Positions 16,910 to 23,644 of a stretch of 64,000 bases of DNA are shown here, in pieces. The position numbers were made by a program, and so were the translations under genes. Below the pieces are notes generated by a model. It searched no databases. It was given only the letters and a program-made list of their open reading frames with translations, and was not told the DNA's origin. The DNA comes from Clostridium sp. Marseille-P299. Lineage in GTDB: Bacteria > Bacillota > Clostridia > Lachnospirales > Lachnospiraceae. Numbering within the stretch: position 1 is the stretch's first letter; each line of letters starts with the position of its first letter. The stretch spans positions 310,001 to 374,000 of the forward strand of contig NZ_FJVE01000007.1 in the NCBI RefSeq assembly GCF_900078195.1, read 5' to 3'.

Positions 16910-17548
16910 ATGAGCAAGAAATCAGAATTAATTCAGGTATTCAAAGAGTTTAAGGACAGGTACAACACTGTTCAGGAGAAGGTTACAGAGGTACAAAAGA
17001 GCGACGCTTACACCGACATAGGGAGAGAGCGAACTATTGGAAAAATTATGGAAGAGTTCAAACCAATAATTCAACTTTATCATGATAAGGCTATTACAAT
17101 CATTGATAGTGGTTTAGCTGCTTTACTGGAAAAGTGGAAAGCAAATAGTACTGGTAGGTTAGCTGATACAGGATATCAGATTGGATTAGGTAACGTTATC
17201 AAGATAATTGAATCTGGGGCTATACATGATCGAGAAGATATGCAGAATATTATTGATATTTATAAAGAGGATTTCAATGCTATGGCTGCAATTAGGAACA
17301 TACTTTCAAAAAGTCCACAGAACTTAGAGTTTCTAGGACTTATTCCGCTTGATAACAGGGAATATAATAAAAAGCTCCTGGGAGACTTAAAGAATAATGT
17401 AGAATTACAAATGAATCATGGAATGACAGTATCAGGTATAAATACCGTATATACATTTTTAGGGACTAGTTCAACATCTATGTCCATGGATAGTATGGCC
17501 GATTTTGTTAATACAAGATTTGCAGATGATCTGTCACTTATTCAATAA
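16910..17548 (+). CDS. Hypothetical element protein
   Basis: 212 residues, ATG behind AGGAAAG (and a further AGGAGACA). Mostly helical; the first 40 residues (ELIQVFKEFKDRYNTVQEKV) resemble a coiled-coil start. The remainder contains TGYQIGLGNVIKIIESGAI and a Ser/Met-rich segment near the end. I do not recognise the family. It sits alone between the candidate small RNA and a strong terminator, just before the sigma factor, which suggests separate control from the early genes. Confidence 0.6.
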   Translation: MSKKSELIQVFKEFKDRYNTVQEKVTEVQKSDAYTDIGRERTIGKIMEEFKPIIQLYHDKAITIIDSGLAALLEKWKANSTGRLADTGYQIGLGNVIKIIESGAIHDREDMQNIIDIYKEDFNAMAAIRNILSKSPQNLEFLGLIPLDNREYNKKLLGDLKNNVELQMNHGMTVSGINTVYTFLGTSSTSMSMDSMADFVNTRFADDLSLIQ

Positions 17549-17555
17549 ATAATAA

Positions 17556-17592
17556 CCCCATATGCTCTTAACCGGGTGTATGGGGCTTTTTA
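17556..17592 (+). terminator. Terminator after the gene at 16910
   Basis: CCCCATA (17556-17562) pairs with TATGGGG (17579-17585), followed by CTTTTTAG. Confidence 0.8.
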
Positions 17593-17712
17593 GATTCTGA
17601 GAAATGCAAGTTTATTAAGATATAGTTGTTAGTAAATGTTAGTATTTTTTATTATGAATCTAATAGTAGAGGTATATAGATTAATGCTTTAATTTCATAA
17701 TGAGGTGAGAGA

Positions 17713-18582
17713 ATGTCTAATGAGGAACTTGTAGAACTAATACAAAATGAAATTAATGTTAGTGAAAATATGGAACAGCTTTATTTACAGAATAAAGGAA
17801 TGATTTATAAGATTGCTCGAAGATATTCCAATTACGTTGACATGGAAGATCTAATGCAAGAGGGATACATAGGATTGTATGAAGCTGTCAAACGATATGA
17901 AAGTGATAAGGAAGTTAAATTTATTACTTATGCAGGGTTTTGGTTACAACGTGCTATGGAGAAATGTATAGAACATCAAGGAGGTGTGGTGAGAGCACCA
18001 AGAGATTTAAGACAAATGATCACTAAGTATAAAAAAGTAGTAGATGCTTTTGAAAAGCAAGCAGGAAGAGAACCATCTGACAATGAGTTATGTTCTTGCC
18101 TTGGAATTAGCCAAATGAGCCTCAATAATGTGAAATGGTATATTTCATGCTTTAGTAACTTAGACAGCCTAGAAGAGGTGATAGCGGATACAGAGGGGCT
18201 ATCACTTGGTGATGCAATACCGAGTAACCATGATGTAGAAAATGAAGTCATATATAGGATTGTAGGTAAAGATTTAAATGATGTATGGAATGTTGTATAT
18301 AACAATATCAGTGAAGAAGAAAATGAGGTCATTAGTCTTAGATATCGTAATAATATGACGTTGCAGGCGATTGGAGATAAGTTAGGAGTTACTCGAGAAA
18401 GAGTCCGACAAATTGAAAATAAATGCTTAAGAAAACTTAGAGTACCAAGAGTGAGAAGATTATTACAGGATAATTATGACTTAGTTGAAAGTATGGCCTA
18501 CCGTGGTAGTGTACGTAGTTTTAACTATACATGGACCAGTTCAACGGAAAGAGCTGCATTGAAACTAATAGAAAAAGGCTGA
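17713..18582 (+). CDS. Sigma-70 family RNA polymerase sigma factor carried by the element
   Basis: 289 residues, ATG behind GAGGTGAGAG. Region 2 (about residues 20-95) shows NKGMIYKIARRYSN, VDMEDLMQEGYIGLYEAVKR and FITYAGFWLQRAMEKCI, the core-binding and -10 recognition parts. A region-3-like segment follows (VRAPRDLRQMI and GREPSDNELCSCLGIS). Region 4 (residues about 195-245) has a clear helix-turn-helix, TLQAIGDKLGVTRERVRQIE, for the -35 box. It is larger than an ECF factor and closer to primary-type or phage sigma factors, though it lacks region 1.1. It may switch host RNA polymerase to element promoters or alter host transcription. Its own promoter region (17593-17712) is AT-rich with no clear consensus. 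Confidence 0.85.
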   Translation: MSNEELVELIQNEINVSENMEQLYLQNKGMIYKIARRYSNYVDMEDLMQEGYIGLYEAVKRYESDKEVKFITYAGFWLQRAMEKCIEHQGGVVRAPRDLRQMITKYKKVVDAFEKQAGREPSDNELCSCLGISQMSLNNVKWYISCFSNLDSLEEVIADTEGLSLGDAIPSNHDVENEVIYRIVGKDLNDVWNVVYNNISEEENEVISLRYRNNMTLQAIGDKLGVTRERVRQIENKCLRKLRVPRVRRLLQDNYDLVESMAYRGSVRSFNYTWTSSTERAALKLIEKG

Positions 18583-18771
18583 AAGAAGCTGTATAAGTCT
18601 AAACATAGAAATCCCATAGCATCCCTCAGCGATTAGGGAATTTTATATAGTTATGATTTTCTTATTTAAATTAAATATCTAAGTATACACATTTAGTAAG
18701 GTAAAAAGTATGTAGTTTCTTTTTTTGGTTAATAACAATAATATAAAAATTAGAGAATTATGGAGGCTGTA

Positions 18772-18957
18772 TTGGAAGAGCGAAGAGTAATAAGCATAAC
18801 AGAATTAGTAAAGCTTGGGTGGAAAAGAGATACGCTTTTACAAATTGCTAGAAGTAAAAACTCACCAGCTTTTAAAACACCGGGTGGTGGAAAATGGTTA
18901 TTTGATCTAAAGAAATTTGATAAGTATGTAGAAGAAAGGCTGTATTTAAAAAGGTAA
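18772..18957 (+). CDS. Small excisionase-like DNA-binding protein
   Basis: 61 residues when started at the TTG at 18772, which follows GGAGG by 5 nt; an ATG four codons upstream overlaps that ribosome site and is unlikely. The protein reads VISITELVKLGWKRDTLLQIA, then TPGGGKWLFDLKKFDKYVEER, the helix-turn-helix plus wing plan of excisionases and AlpA-like regulators. Because it is small and lies in the rightmost part of the element, it is a good candidate for Xis, although the gene at 12143 is an alternative. Confidence 0.65.
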   Translation: MEERRVISITELVKLGWKRDTLLQIARSKNSPAFKTPGGGKWLFDLKKFDKYVEERLYLKR

Positions 18958-19360
18958 TATTAAGAAAACATAAGTGGCAATCCTCGATTTCAATGTTGGA
19001 CCTGATAAAGCCTGAATAAATCTAATATTGAGTAATGAAAGGTGTTTTACTATGTAGGGATGTTTTATCTATAATAATTTAATATCCCTCTTTGCTGATA
19101 TTTAAATTAATTTAATAATATGTAGAAAGTATATATTATTTACCAATTAATATAAATTTATAAGAATTGGACGAAGTCTGCATGACAGTATTTTTAGACG
19201 GTAGCTGATTTCCTTTAGTTAGTTTCTTTTAGTAAAGTTAAATTTAACGAAGTAAAATTATTTAATTAAATGTACAACTTTGCAATAAGGAATGAACAAT
19301 GAATAAGTTTAGTTTGCTTTTAGTTACTTCGCTAAATATTTATTTACTTAATGATATGTG
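18958..19360. other. Gene-free stretch before the toxin-antitoxin locus
   Basis: About 400 bp of AT-rich DNA. TAACGAAGTAA near 19237 and TTACTTCGCTA near 19324 form a near-perfect inverted pair about 80 bp apart. I see no gene. Confidence 0.4.
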
Positions 19361-19389
19361 TTGACAATGTATGTTTGCTATGCTAAAAT
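19361..19389 (+). promoter_or_regulatory. Strong promoter of the antitoxin RNA
   Basis: TTGACA (19361-19366), 17 bp, TAAAAT (19384-19389). It drives the repeat RNA and, by readthrough, the toxin gene. Confidence 0.75.
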
Positions 19390-19395
19390 CTAATT

Positions 19396-19575
19396 ACAAA
19401 TAAAGAATATTTATCGATTATATTAGGTTAGTCCTATTATAATAAATGTTGGGGAGCTTGGTGGTAATCCCGGCTAAATAAAAACCATAGAAAGTTGAAG
19501 CGTTTGGCGGTGTGCTTGGCTAAAAAAAACCGTAGAAAGTTAAGTAGAAAGGAATGTCGTAAGATATTCCTTTTA
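19396..19575 (+). ncRNA. Probable type III antitoxin RNA with two tandem 45-46 nt repeats
   Basis: Two direct repeats run from about 19458 and about 19504. Shared blocks are TTGG(T/C)GGT, GGCTAAA, AAAACC(A/G)TAGAAAGTT and AAG. Within each, (T/C)GGT can pair with ACC(A/G): the T-to-C and A-to-G differences between the repeats keep the base pair, which supports an RNA fold. A terminator follows, then the toxin gene. This arrangement of promoter, tandem RNA repeats, leaky terminator and toxin of about 170 residues is the defining layout of type III toxin-antitoxin loci (ToxIN, CptIN, TenpIN). Confidence 0.65.
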
Positions 19576-19577
19576 TT
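19548..19577 (+). terminator. Terminator between antitoxin RNA and toxin gene
   Basis: AAAGGAAT (19548-19555) pairs with ATTCCTTT (19566-19573), followed by TATTTATT. In type III loci such a terminator sets a high ratio of RNA repeats to toxin mRNA. Confidence 0.7.
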
Positions 19578-19597
19578 TATTATTGGAGAAACAAGAG

Positions 19598-20107
19598 ATG
19601 GATGTAGTTTTTATCAAAGAACAATTCTTTATGATGAATGAAAATTTAGAAGAAATGTTAGATCCAAGAGATATAGTAAAGCAAACATTAAGGCAATATT
19701 TGTTTTTAAATGTTAAGTACAGAGATAATAATATTTTGATTCCTTTAAGAAGTGATATACCTAAAAATAATTTAAAAATTTGTTATCCAGTACCGAGTAG
19801 GACAAGACCAAATGCAGGTTTAGATTATAGAAAGATGTTAATTATTAATGATGATGAATACATAGAGAAGCCTGAGGAGCAAAGATTAGCTAATTCCCAG
19901 TTAAAGATCATTACTGATAATTATGAGACTATAAAAAGTGCTGCAATTAAATATGTGAATGGTTATATAAAGGCTGCGAAAAAAAATAGGGAAAGAAAGG
20001 ATTATGATTATAAATTTTCAACCCTACATAATTTTCATGAAGAACTTGGTATTAACAGTGCTGTAAAAGAAGTTGCACCAACAAAGGAAATGATAGATAA
20101 TGATTAA
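19598..20107 (+). CDS. Probable type III toxin (ToxN/CptN/TenpN-like endoribonuclease)
   Basis: 169 residues from the ATG at 19598, which follows GGAG by 9 nt; a TTG five codons upstream lacks a site. The sequence NNILIPLRSDIPKN resembles the conserved PL-x-S-PK loop that carries active-site residues of ToxN (APLTSPK in that protein). GLDYRKMLIINDDEYI recalls a motif I associate with TenpN-like members of the superfamily. The C-terminus is helical and basic (YVNGYIKAAKKNRERK). These toxins cut mRNA and processed repeat RNA and are inhibited by the repeats; several act as abortive-infection phage defence or stabilise mobile elements. The family call rests on locus layout plus these motifs, not on a search. 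CptIN is known from the lachnospire Eubacterium rectale. Confidence 0.62.
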   Translation: MDVVFIKEQFFMMNENLEEMLDPRDIVKQTLRQYLFLNVKYRDNNILIPLRSDIPKNNLKICYPVPSRTRPNAGLDYRKMLIINDDEYIEKPEEQRLANSQLKIITDNYETIKSAAIKYVNGYIKAAKKNRERKDYDYKFSTLHNFHEELGINSAVKEVAPTKEMIDND

Positions 20108-20216
20108 GCATCTAGAAACTAGGTGCTTTTATTAAATTTCATGCATAACTACGAAGATAAGATAAAATAGAATAAATAGTACGTTGAGATAGAATCAAGA
20201 AAAATTACACAAAATT

Positions 20217-20260
20217 TTTGACTACTATTTGACTACTGTTTCTACAAAATAGTAGTCAAA
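20217..20260. repeat. Integrase arm-type sites, right end (three TTTGACTACT copies)
   Basis: TTTGACTACT at 20217-20226 and 20228-20237 (11-bp period, as at the left end) and an inverted copy AGTAGTCAAA at 20251-20260. A further near-identical 16-mer, AGT(A/G)AAATCAATAGTT, occurs at both ends (9525-9540 and 20300-20315). Confidence 0.6.
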
Positions 20261-20354
20261 ACAGCTATAAGATACATAAGAATACATAATAAGAAATGCA
20301 GTGAAATCAATAGTTTTATTAAATAACAATATTTTATAAAACGAAAATCTTCTA

Positions 20355-20399
20355 ACTCGTAATGAAGGGGTCGTCGGTTCGAATCCGATTTTCAGCTTT
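20355..20399 (+). repeat. attR: second copy of the 45-bp core
   Basis: Identical to 9469-9513 and corresponds to the anticodon loop through the 3' end of tRNA-Thr. It lacks the 5' half, so it is not a tRNA gene; it marks the original end of the chromosomal tRNA. Confidence 0.9.
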
Positions 20400-20439
20400 C
20401 TTATAACATCAAGAAAAACCGCTAGAATCATGTGATATG

Positions 20440-20489
20440 ATCCTCCTTAAGTAGACAAGGTAAATAACCAAAATCTACTTAAGGAGGAT
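20440..20489 (+). promoter_or_regulatory. Hairpin that hides the orfA ribosome site in readthrough mRNA
   Basis: ATCCTCCTTAAGTAGA (20440-20455) is a perfect 16-bp complement of TCTACTTAAGGAGGAT (20474-20489), which contains the AAGGAGG of orfA. Transcripts entering from outside would fold and block translation. One arm coincides with the left terminal repeat. Confidence 0.7.
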
Positions 20490-20494
20490 TTTTC

Positions 20495-21193
20495 ATGTCC
20501 AGAAAAGCTAAATACTCCCCTGAAACTAAAGCGAGTGCTTGTGAAGATTATTTATCTGGAAATTTATCAATGCGAGAAATTTGTGCAAAATATGATATTC
20601 CTTTTAACGAAAAGAAAAGGAATTGTTCTGTTCATAAATGGTTACATTTTTATAACTATTCAGGTATTGAGGTGTTTCAAAATCCAATAGGGAATAAAGC
20701 TTATACAAAAGAGTTTAAAACTGAAATGGTCGAACGATATCTGCGTGGAGAAGGATCTTTAGAAGAACTTGCAGCTAAATATAATATTTTGTCTGATTCG
20801 ACACTAAAACAGTGGATTATGAAGTATAATGCCAATAGAGAACTTAAGGATTACGATCCGAAACGGGAGGTCTATATGGCAGAGGCAAGGCGAAAAACAA
20901 CTATTCAGGAACGCAAAGAAATCGTTACATACTGCATTGAACACAATCGTGATTATAAGGACACAGCAGCACTTTACGATGTTTCTTACAGTCAGGTGTA
21001 TTCCTGGGTGAAAAAATATGATGCCACAGGTGAAGAAGGTCTTACTGACAAACGTGGTCGACATAAGACAGATGATGAAGTTGATGAATTAGAACGATTA
21101 CGAAGAGAGAATCTTCGGCTAAAGCGTCAGCTTGAAGAAAAAGATATGGTGGTAGAACTGTTAAAAAAAGTGAAAGAATTCGAAGGGATGTGA
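20495..21193 (+). CDS. IS3-family transposase OrfA
   Basis: 232 residues, ATG behind AAGGAGGA. It contains repeated helix-turn-helix modules for terminal-repeat binding: YSPETKASACEDYLSGNLSM, then YTKEFKTEMVERYLRGEGSL, then TIQERKEIVTYCIEHN with DTAALYDVSYSQVYSWVKKY. It is longer than the usual OrfA of 90-180 residues because of the extra modules. The C-terminal leucine zipper (ELERLRRENLRLKRQLEEKD) mediates oligomerisation. Near its end the A AAA AAG site at 21163-21170 allows a -1 shift into orfB to make the active OrfAB transposase. Confidence 0.9.
   Translation: MSRKAKYSPETKASACEDYLSGNLSMREICAKYDIPFNEKKRNCSVHKWLHFYNYSGIEVFQNPIGNKAYTKEFKTEMVERYLRGEGSLEELAAKYNILSDSTLKQWIMKYNANRELKDYDPKREVYMAEARRKTTIQERKEIVTYCIEHNRDYKDTAALYDVSYSQVYSWVKKYDATGEEGLTDKRGRHKTDDEVDELERLRRENLRLKRQLEEKDMVVELLKKVKEFEGM
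21163..21170 (+). other. Programmed -1 ribosomal frameshift site (A AAA AAG)
   Basis: Seven A residues followed by G, in phase as TTA AAA AAA G in orfA. After a -1 slip the reading continues as AGT GAA AGA ATT CGA without a stop into orfB. This is the classic slippery heptamer of IS3-family elements. Confidence 0.75.
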
Positions 21194-22155
21194 GACTCGG
21201 AAAGCAACGCCATGAATCAAAGTATCTTGTTATTGAATACTTCCATACGAACAAGGGTTGGAGTGTCAACTGGATGTGTGCACAGCTTGGAATCGCCAGA
21301 GCTGCGTTCTACAAATGGAAACATAGAATTGTACCAGAACAAGAAAAAACTAATATCGAAATCGCAGAATTAATCAAAGAGTATGATGAAAGATTTTCTC
21401 ATATCTTAGGGTACCGAAGAATGACGGATTGGATCAATCATTTCAATCATACTCATTATTCAAGGAAACAAATTCATCGTATTATGAAAAAACTTGGAAT
21501 CCATTCTGTTATTCGTAAAAAGAAGAAAAAATACAATTCTTCCAAGCCAGAAGAAACAGCAGAAAATAAGTTAGCAAGAGACTTTTATGCAACAGAGCCT
21601 AATCAAAAGTGGGCTACTGATGTAACGGAGTTTAAGATTCCTGAAACCAATAAGAAACTATATCTTAGTGCGATCATAGATCTCTATGATCGTTATCCTG
21701 TTGCATTTGTTATAAGCGGCAGAAACAACAATCAACTGGTATTCAAAACCTTTGATAAAGCAATTGATGCTAATTCAACTGCAAAGCCTATTTTTCATAG
21801 CGACCGAGGCTTTCAGTATACAAATAAGGTGTTCCAGAGAAAACTTCAAGATAGCGAAATGATTCAATCAATGTCCAGAGTTGGCCATTGTATTGATAAT
21901 GGACCAACGGAAGGTTTTTGGGGAATCATTAAATCAGAAATGTATCAAATGTACGAGATAACAGATGAGTTATCATTACGTCATGCAATCAAAGATTATA
22001 TCCGATTCTATCGAGATGAGCGACCTCAAAGCAGATATGATTGTAAAACACCTGCTGAGGTAAGGGCTGAAGCGTTAGCTTCCGCAACTCCAACAACATA
22101 TCCGATTGCAAAGAATAAAAGAATTGAGAAATATAAATCAAAGTGGTGCGCATAA
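21190..22155 (+). CDS. IS3-family transposase OrfB (DDE integrase core)
   Basis: 321 residues from the GTG that overlaps the orfA stop; the frame is open back to the slippery site, so the working product is the OrfAB fusion. An N-terminal helical region (HTH_21 type, SHILGYRRMTDWINHFNHTH) precedes the rve catalytic core. D144 (WATDVTEF), D205 (FHSDRGFQYT) and E241 (NGPTEGFWG) have exactly 35 residues between the second D and E, the DD(35)E signature of IS3. No frameshift or stop disrupts it. A hairpin, AATCAGCCATACG with CGTATGACTGATT, follows at about 22160-22192. Confidence 0.93.
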   Translation: MRLGKQRHESKYLVIEYFHTNKGWSVNWMCAQLGIARAAFYKWKHRIVPEQEKTNIEIAELIKEYDERFSHILGYRRMTDWINHFNHTHYSRKQIHRIMKKLGIHSVIRKKKKKYNSSKPEETAENKLARDFYATEPNQKWATDVTEFKIPETNKKLYLSAIIDLYDRYPVAFVISGRNNNQLVFKTFDKAIDANSTAKPIFHSDRGFQYTNKVFQRKLQDSEMIQSMSRVGHCIDNGPTEGFWGIIKSEMYQMYEITDELSLRHAIKDYIRFYRDERPQSRYDCKTPAEVRAEALASATPTTYPIAKNKRIEKYKSKWCA

Positions 22156-22399
22156 AAAATCAGCCATACGAAAATCGTATGACTGATTTATGAGCATTAC
22201 TTTAGATATTTGGCCTGTCTACTTGACAGGGAGCATATCAATGTTAAATACTGGATTCTAGCGGTTTTGTTTATATGCTTAAGCTGGTTGTAATTGGATT
22301 AAATGTGGACGGTCAGTATACGGTCAACACGATTTTTTTCGTACTTAGACGGTCACGTCTAGTGGAAAATACAATCATGGGGCGCATTGGTACTTCAAT

Positions 22400-22771
22400 T
22401 TAGAAGTTAGTGTCGTGTGTACTTGAATTAATCTGTCCTTCAATATGTTCATCAATATGCTGATGTCCCCAGAGACATATTTCATGTAAAATAGGCATAA
22501 GAGATTTACCAAGTTCCGATAAGCTATATTCAACTTTGGGTGGGACTTGGGTGTATTCGTTTCGTATAATTAAGCCATCTTTCTCAAGTTCCTTAAGTTG
22601 ATTGCTAAGCATTTTATGGGTAACGCCCTCAAGAGCCCTTTTTAATTCGCTATAGCGCATGACTTCTCTGCTTCTTAACCAGAACAAGATATGCATTTTC
22701 CACTTGCCACCAGTTAGTGACATCGCATAAGCAAAAGGCTTAATATTAACTTCTTTCTTATTCATCAGCAA
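22400..22771 (-). CDS. HxlR-family winged-helix regulator
   Basis: 123 residues. The start could be the TTG at 22771 (CAGGA 7 nt before) or the ATG at 22765. The protein shows the HxlR pattern: FAYAMSLTGGKWKMHILFWL, MRYSELKRALEGVTHKMLSN, QLKELEKDGLIIRNEY, PPKVEYSLSELGKSL and a terminal CLWGHQHI. Such proteins respond to redox or aldehyde stress or small metabolites and regulate an adjacent gene; here no obvious target is adjacent, since the IS lies downstream and a noncoding stretch upstream. A possible target may have been lost in rearrangements near the insertion site. Confidence 0.85.
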   Translation of the reverse strand: MLMNKKEVNIKPFAYAMSLTGGKWKMHILFWLRSREVMRYSELKRALEGVTHKMLSNQLKELEKDGLIIRNEYTQVPPKVEYSLSELGKSLMPILHEICLWGHQHIDEHIEGQINSSTHDTNF

Positions 22772-22887
22772 TCAAACATCCTGTTTCAGGTATTACCCCT
22801 AAGGAATAAAAAATGACGTTACGTTTATCTTAATATTTTCTTACACTAATTGGTGGAATATTATTTCCAAATAACAAAAAAAAATAA

Positions 22888-22916
22888 TTGACATCACTCA
22901 GGATATATAGTAAAAT
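22888..22916 (+). promoter_or_regulatory. Consensus-like promoter of a short transcript
   Basis: TTGACA (22888-22893), 17-bp spacer, TAAAAT (22911-22916), with a terminator about 75 bp further on and no reading frame between. Confidence 0.65.
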
Positions 22917-22922
22917 CAAAAC

Positions 22923-23010
22923 ATTCGCTTAAAATATCGAATATTGAAGAAACTAATAATGAGCTGAGCTTCATTATGAAAATAGAACACTCTGAAAAGA
23001 GTGCTTTTTT
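22923..23010 (+). ncRNA. Candidate small RNA of about 88 nt
   Basis: It lies between a strong promoter and the terminator CACTCT-GAAA-AGAGTG-CTTTTTT (22988-23010). An ATTCG/CGAAT hairpin and an AATGAGCT/AGCTTCATT-like pairing lie inside. The terminator and its flank closely match the element terminator at 9551-9592. It may be a small RNA or the decayed remains of a tRNA-type unit. Confidence 0.4.
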
Positions 23011-23326
23011 AGTCTATAAACATTGTTATGCCAAAGGATGTTAATTTAAATTCTTTATTTGTGGATAATTTTTCAAAAAATCTAGTCCAATGTGGATAAT
23101 CATCTTAAAATCATTAGCCTACGTGTGAATAAATCAGCTCTAAAATTCTTTTTTGAAAGTAAATTATTAAAATTTTCAACATTTTCAATCATTTTTCTAA
23201 GATTTCATCAATTTACCATTGAATAACAATTCTTTGAATAAATCCAATCATACTTATTAACAAAAATAAGAAATAATAAACAATCACTTAAATTATTGGA
23301 GTGAGTCATTCATTGTAAAATGAAAA

Positions 23327-23430
23327 GACCGACATTGCTGTCGGTCAAAGAGGAGGGTTAATAAATCTATGTAAACAACGTTATTTTTAGGCGAAGGCAA
23401 CAATAGTGCGCGCTTTTTTGTTACCTTCTG
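23327..23430 (+). other. Possible structured RNA region
   Basis: GACCGACA-TTGC-TGTCGGTC (23327-23346) is a perfect 8-bp hairpin, followed by GAGGAGGG. GAAGGCAACA (23393-23402) and TGTTACCTTC (23419-23428) pair at 9 of 10 positions around a loop containing GTGCGCGC and a T run. No frame of useful length uses the GGAGGG: ATG TAA follows it. The rest of 23011-23644 shows nothing I can name. Confidence 0.35.
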
Positions 23431-23644
23431 TATTACATATTTAAATTATACCTTGAAGTTGTGAACAGAGTTTGTGCAATTAGTTAAATTATTATGAATT
23501 TTTCATATTTTAAATGGGAGAAGTATATCAAGATAAAGTTTTACATAAAAGATTGGATTAAAAAATAGTTATATTTATAATGGTTTTGTCGATATAGATA
23601 TTAACAAATAAATCCAGATATATTTAGTTTAAGGAGTGATAGTT

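Larger units (their letters stand above)
9469..20399. mobile_element. 10.9-kb tRNA-Thr integrative element (phage-like, no structural genes)
   Basis: The element is bounded by 45-bp direct repeats, with the integrase gene next to attL reading toward it. Gene order is integrase and repressor on the minus strand. Then on the plus strand come a Cro-like regulator, a winged-helix/excisionase-like protein, replisome organizer, helicase-loader-like protein, small proteins, J-domain protein, a 50-residue protein, a noncoding region, an unknown protein, a sigma-70 factor, a small excisionase-like protein and a toxin with repeat RNA. There are no capsid, tail, portal, terminase, relaxase or type IV secretion genes. 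It could be a phage satellite, a cryptic remnant prophage, or a mobilizable island that depends on a helper. The boundary is well supported; the lifestyle is inference. Confidence 0.9.
20433..22240 (+). mobile_element. IS3-family insertion sequence, complete (1808 bp)
   Basis: Imperfect terminal inverted repeats of about 27 bp begin TGATATG at 20433 and end CATATCA at 22240, sharing TCC and AAGTAGACA blocks. A 3-bp ATG is duplicated directly outside (20430-20432 and 22241-22243), as IS3 elements do. Two overlapping frames (orfA, orfB) with a -1 slippery site and an intact DDE triad indicate that it is still functional. Confidence 0.88.
20415..22268 (+). other. Native tRNA-Thr terminator split by an insertion sequence
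   Basis: AAAACCGCTAGAATC (20415-20429) and GATTCTAGCGGTTTT (22254-22268) are perfect 15-bp complements followed by GTTTATA. With the IS and its 3-bp duplication removed, they join into a terminator hairpin with a short loop about 16 bp after the end of the tRNA copy. Integration of the element separated it from the tRNA; the IS then entered its loop. Confidence 0.75.

Noticed and set aside
20355..20399. Second tRNA-Thr gene
   Set aside because: Only the 3' half is present, with no acceptor 5' strand or D-arm; it is the attR copy.
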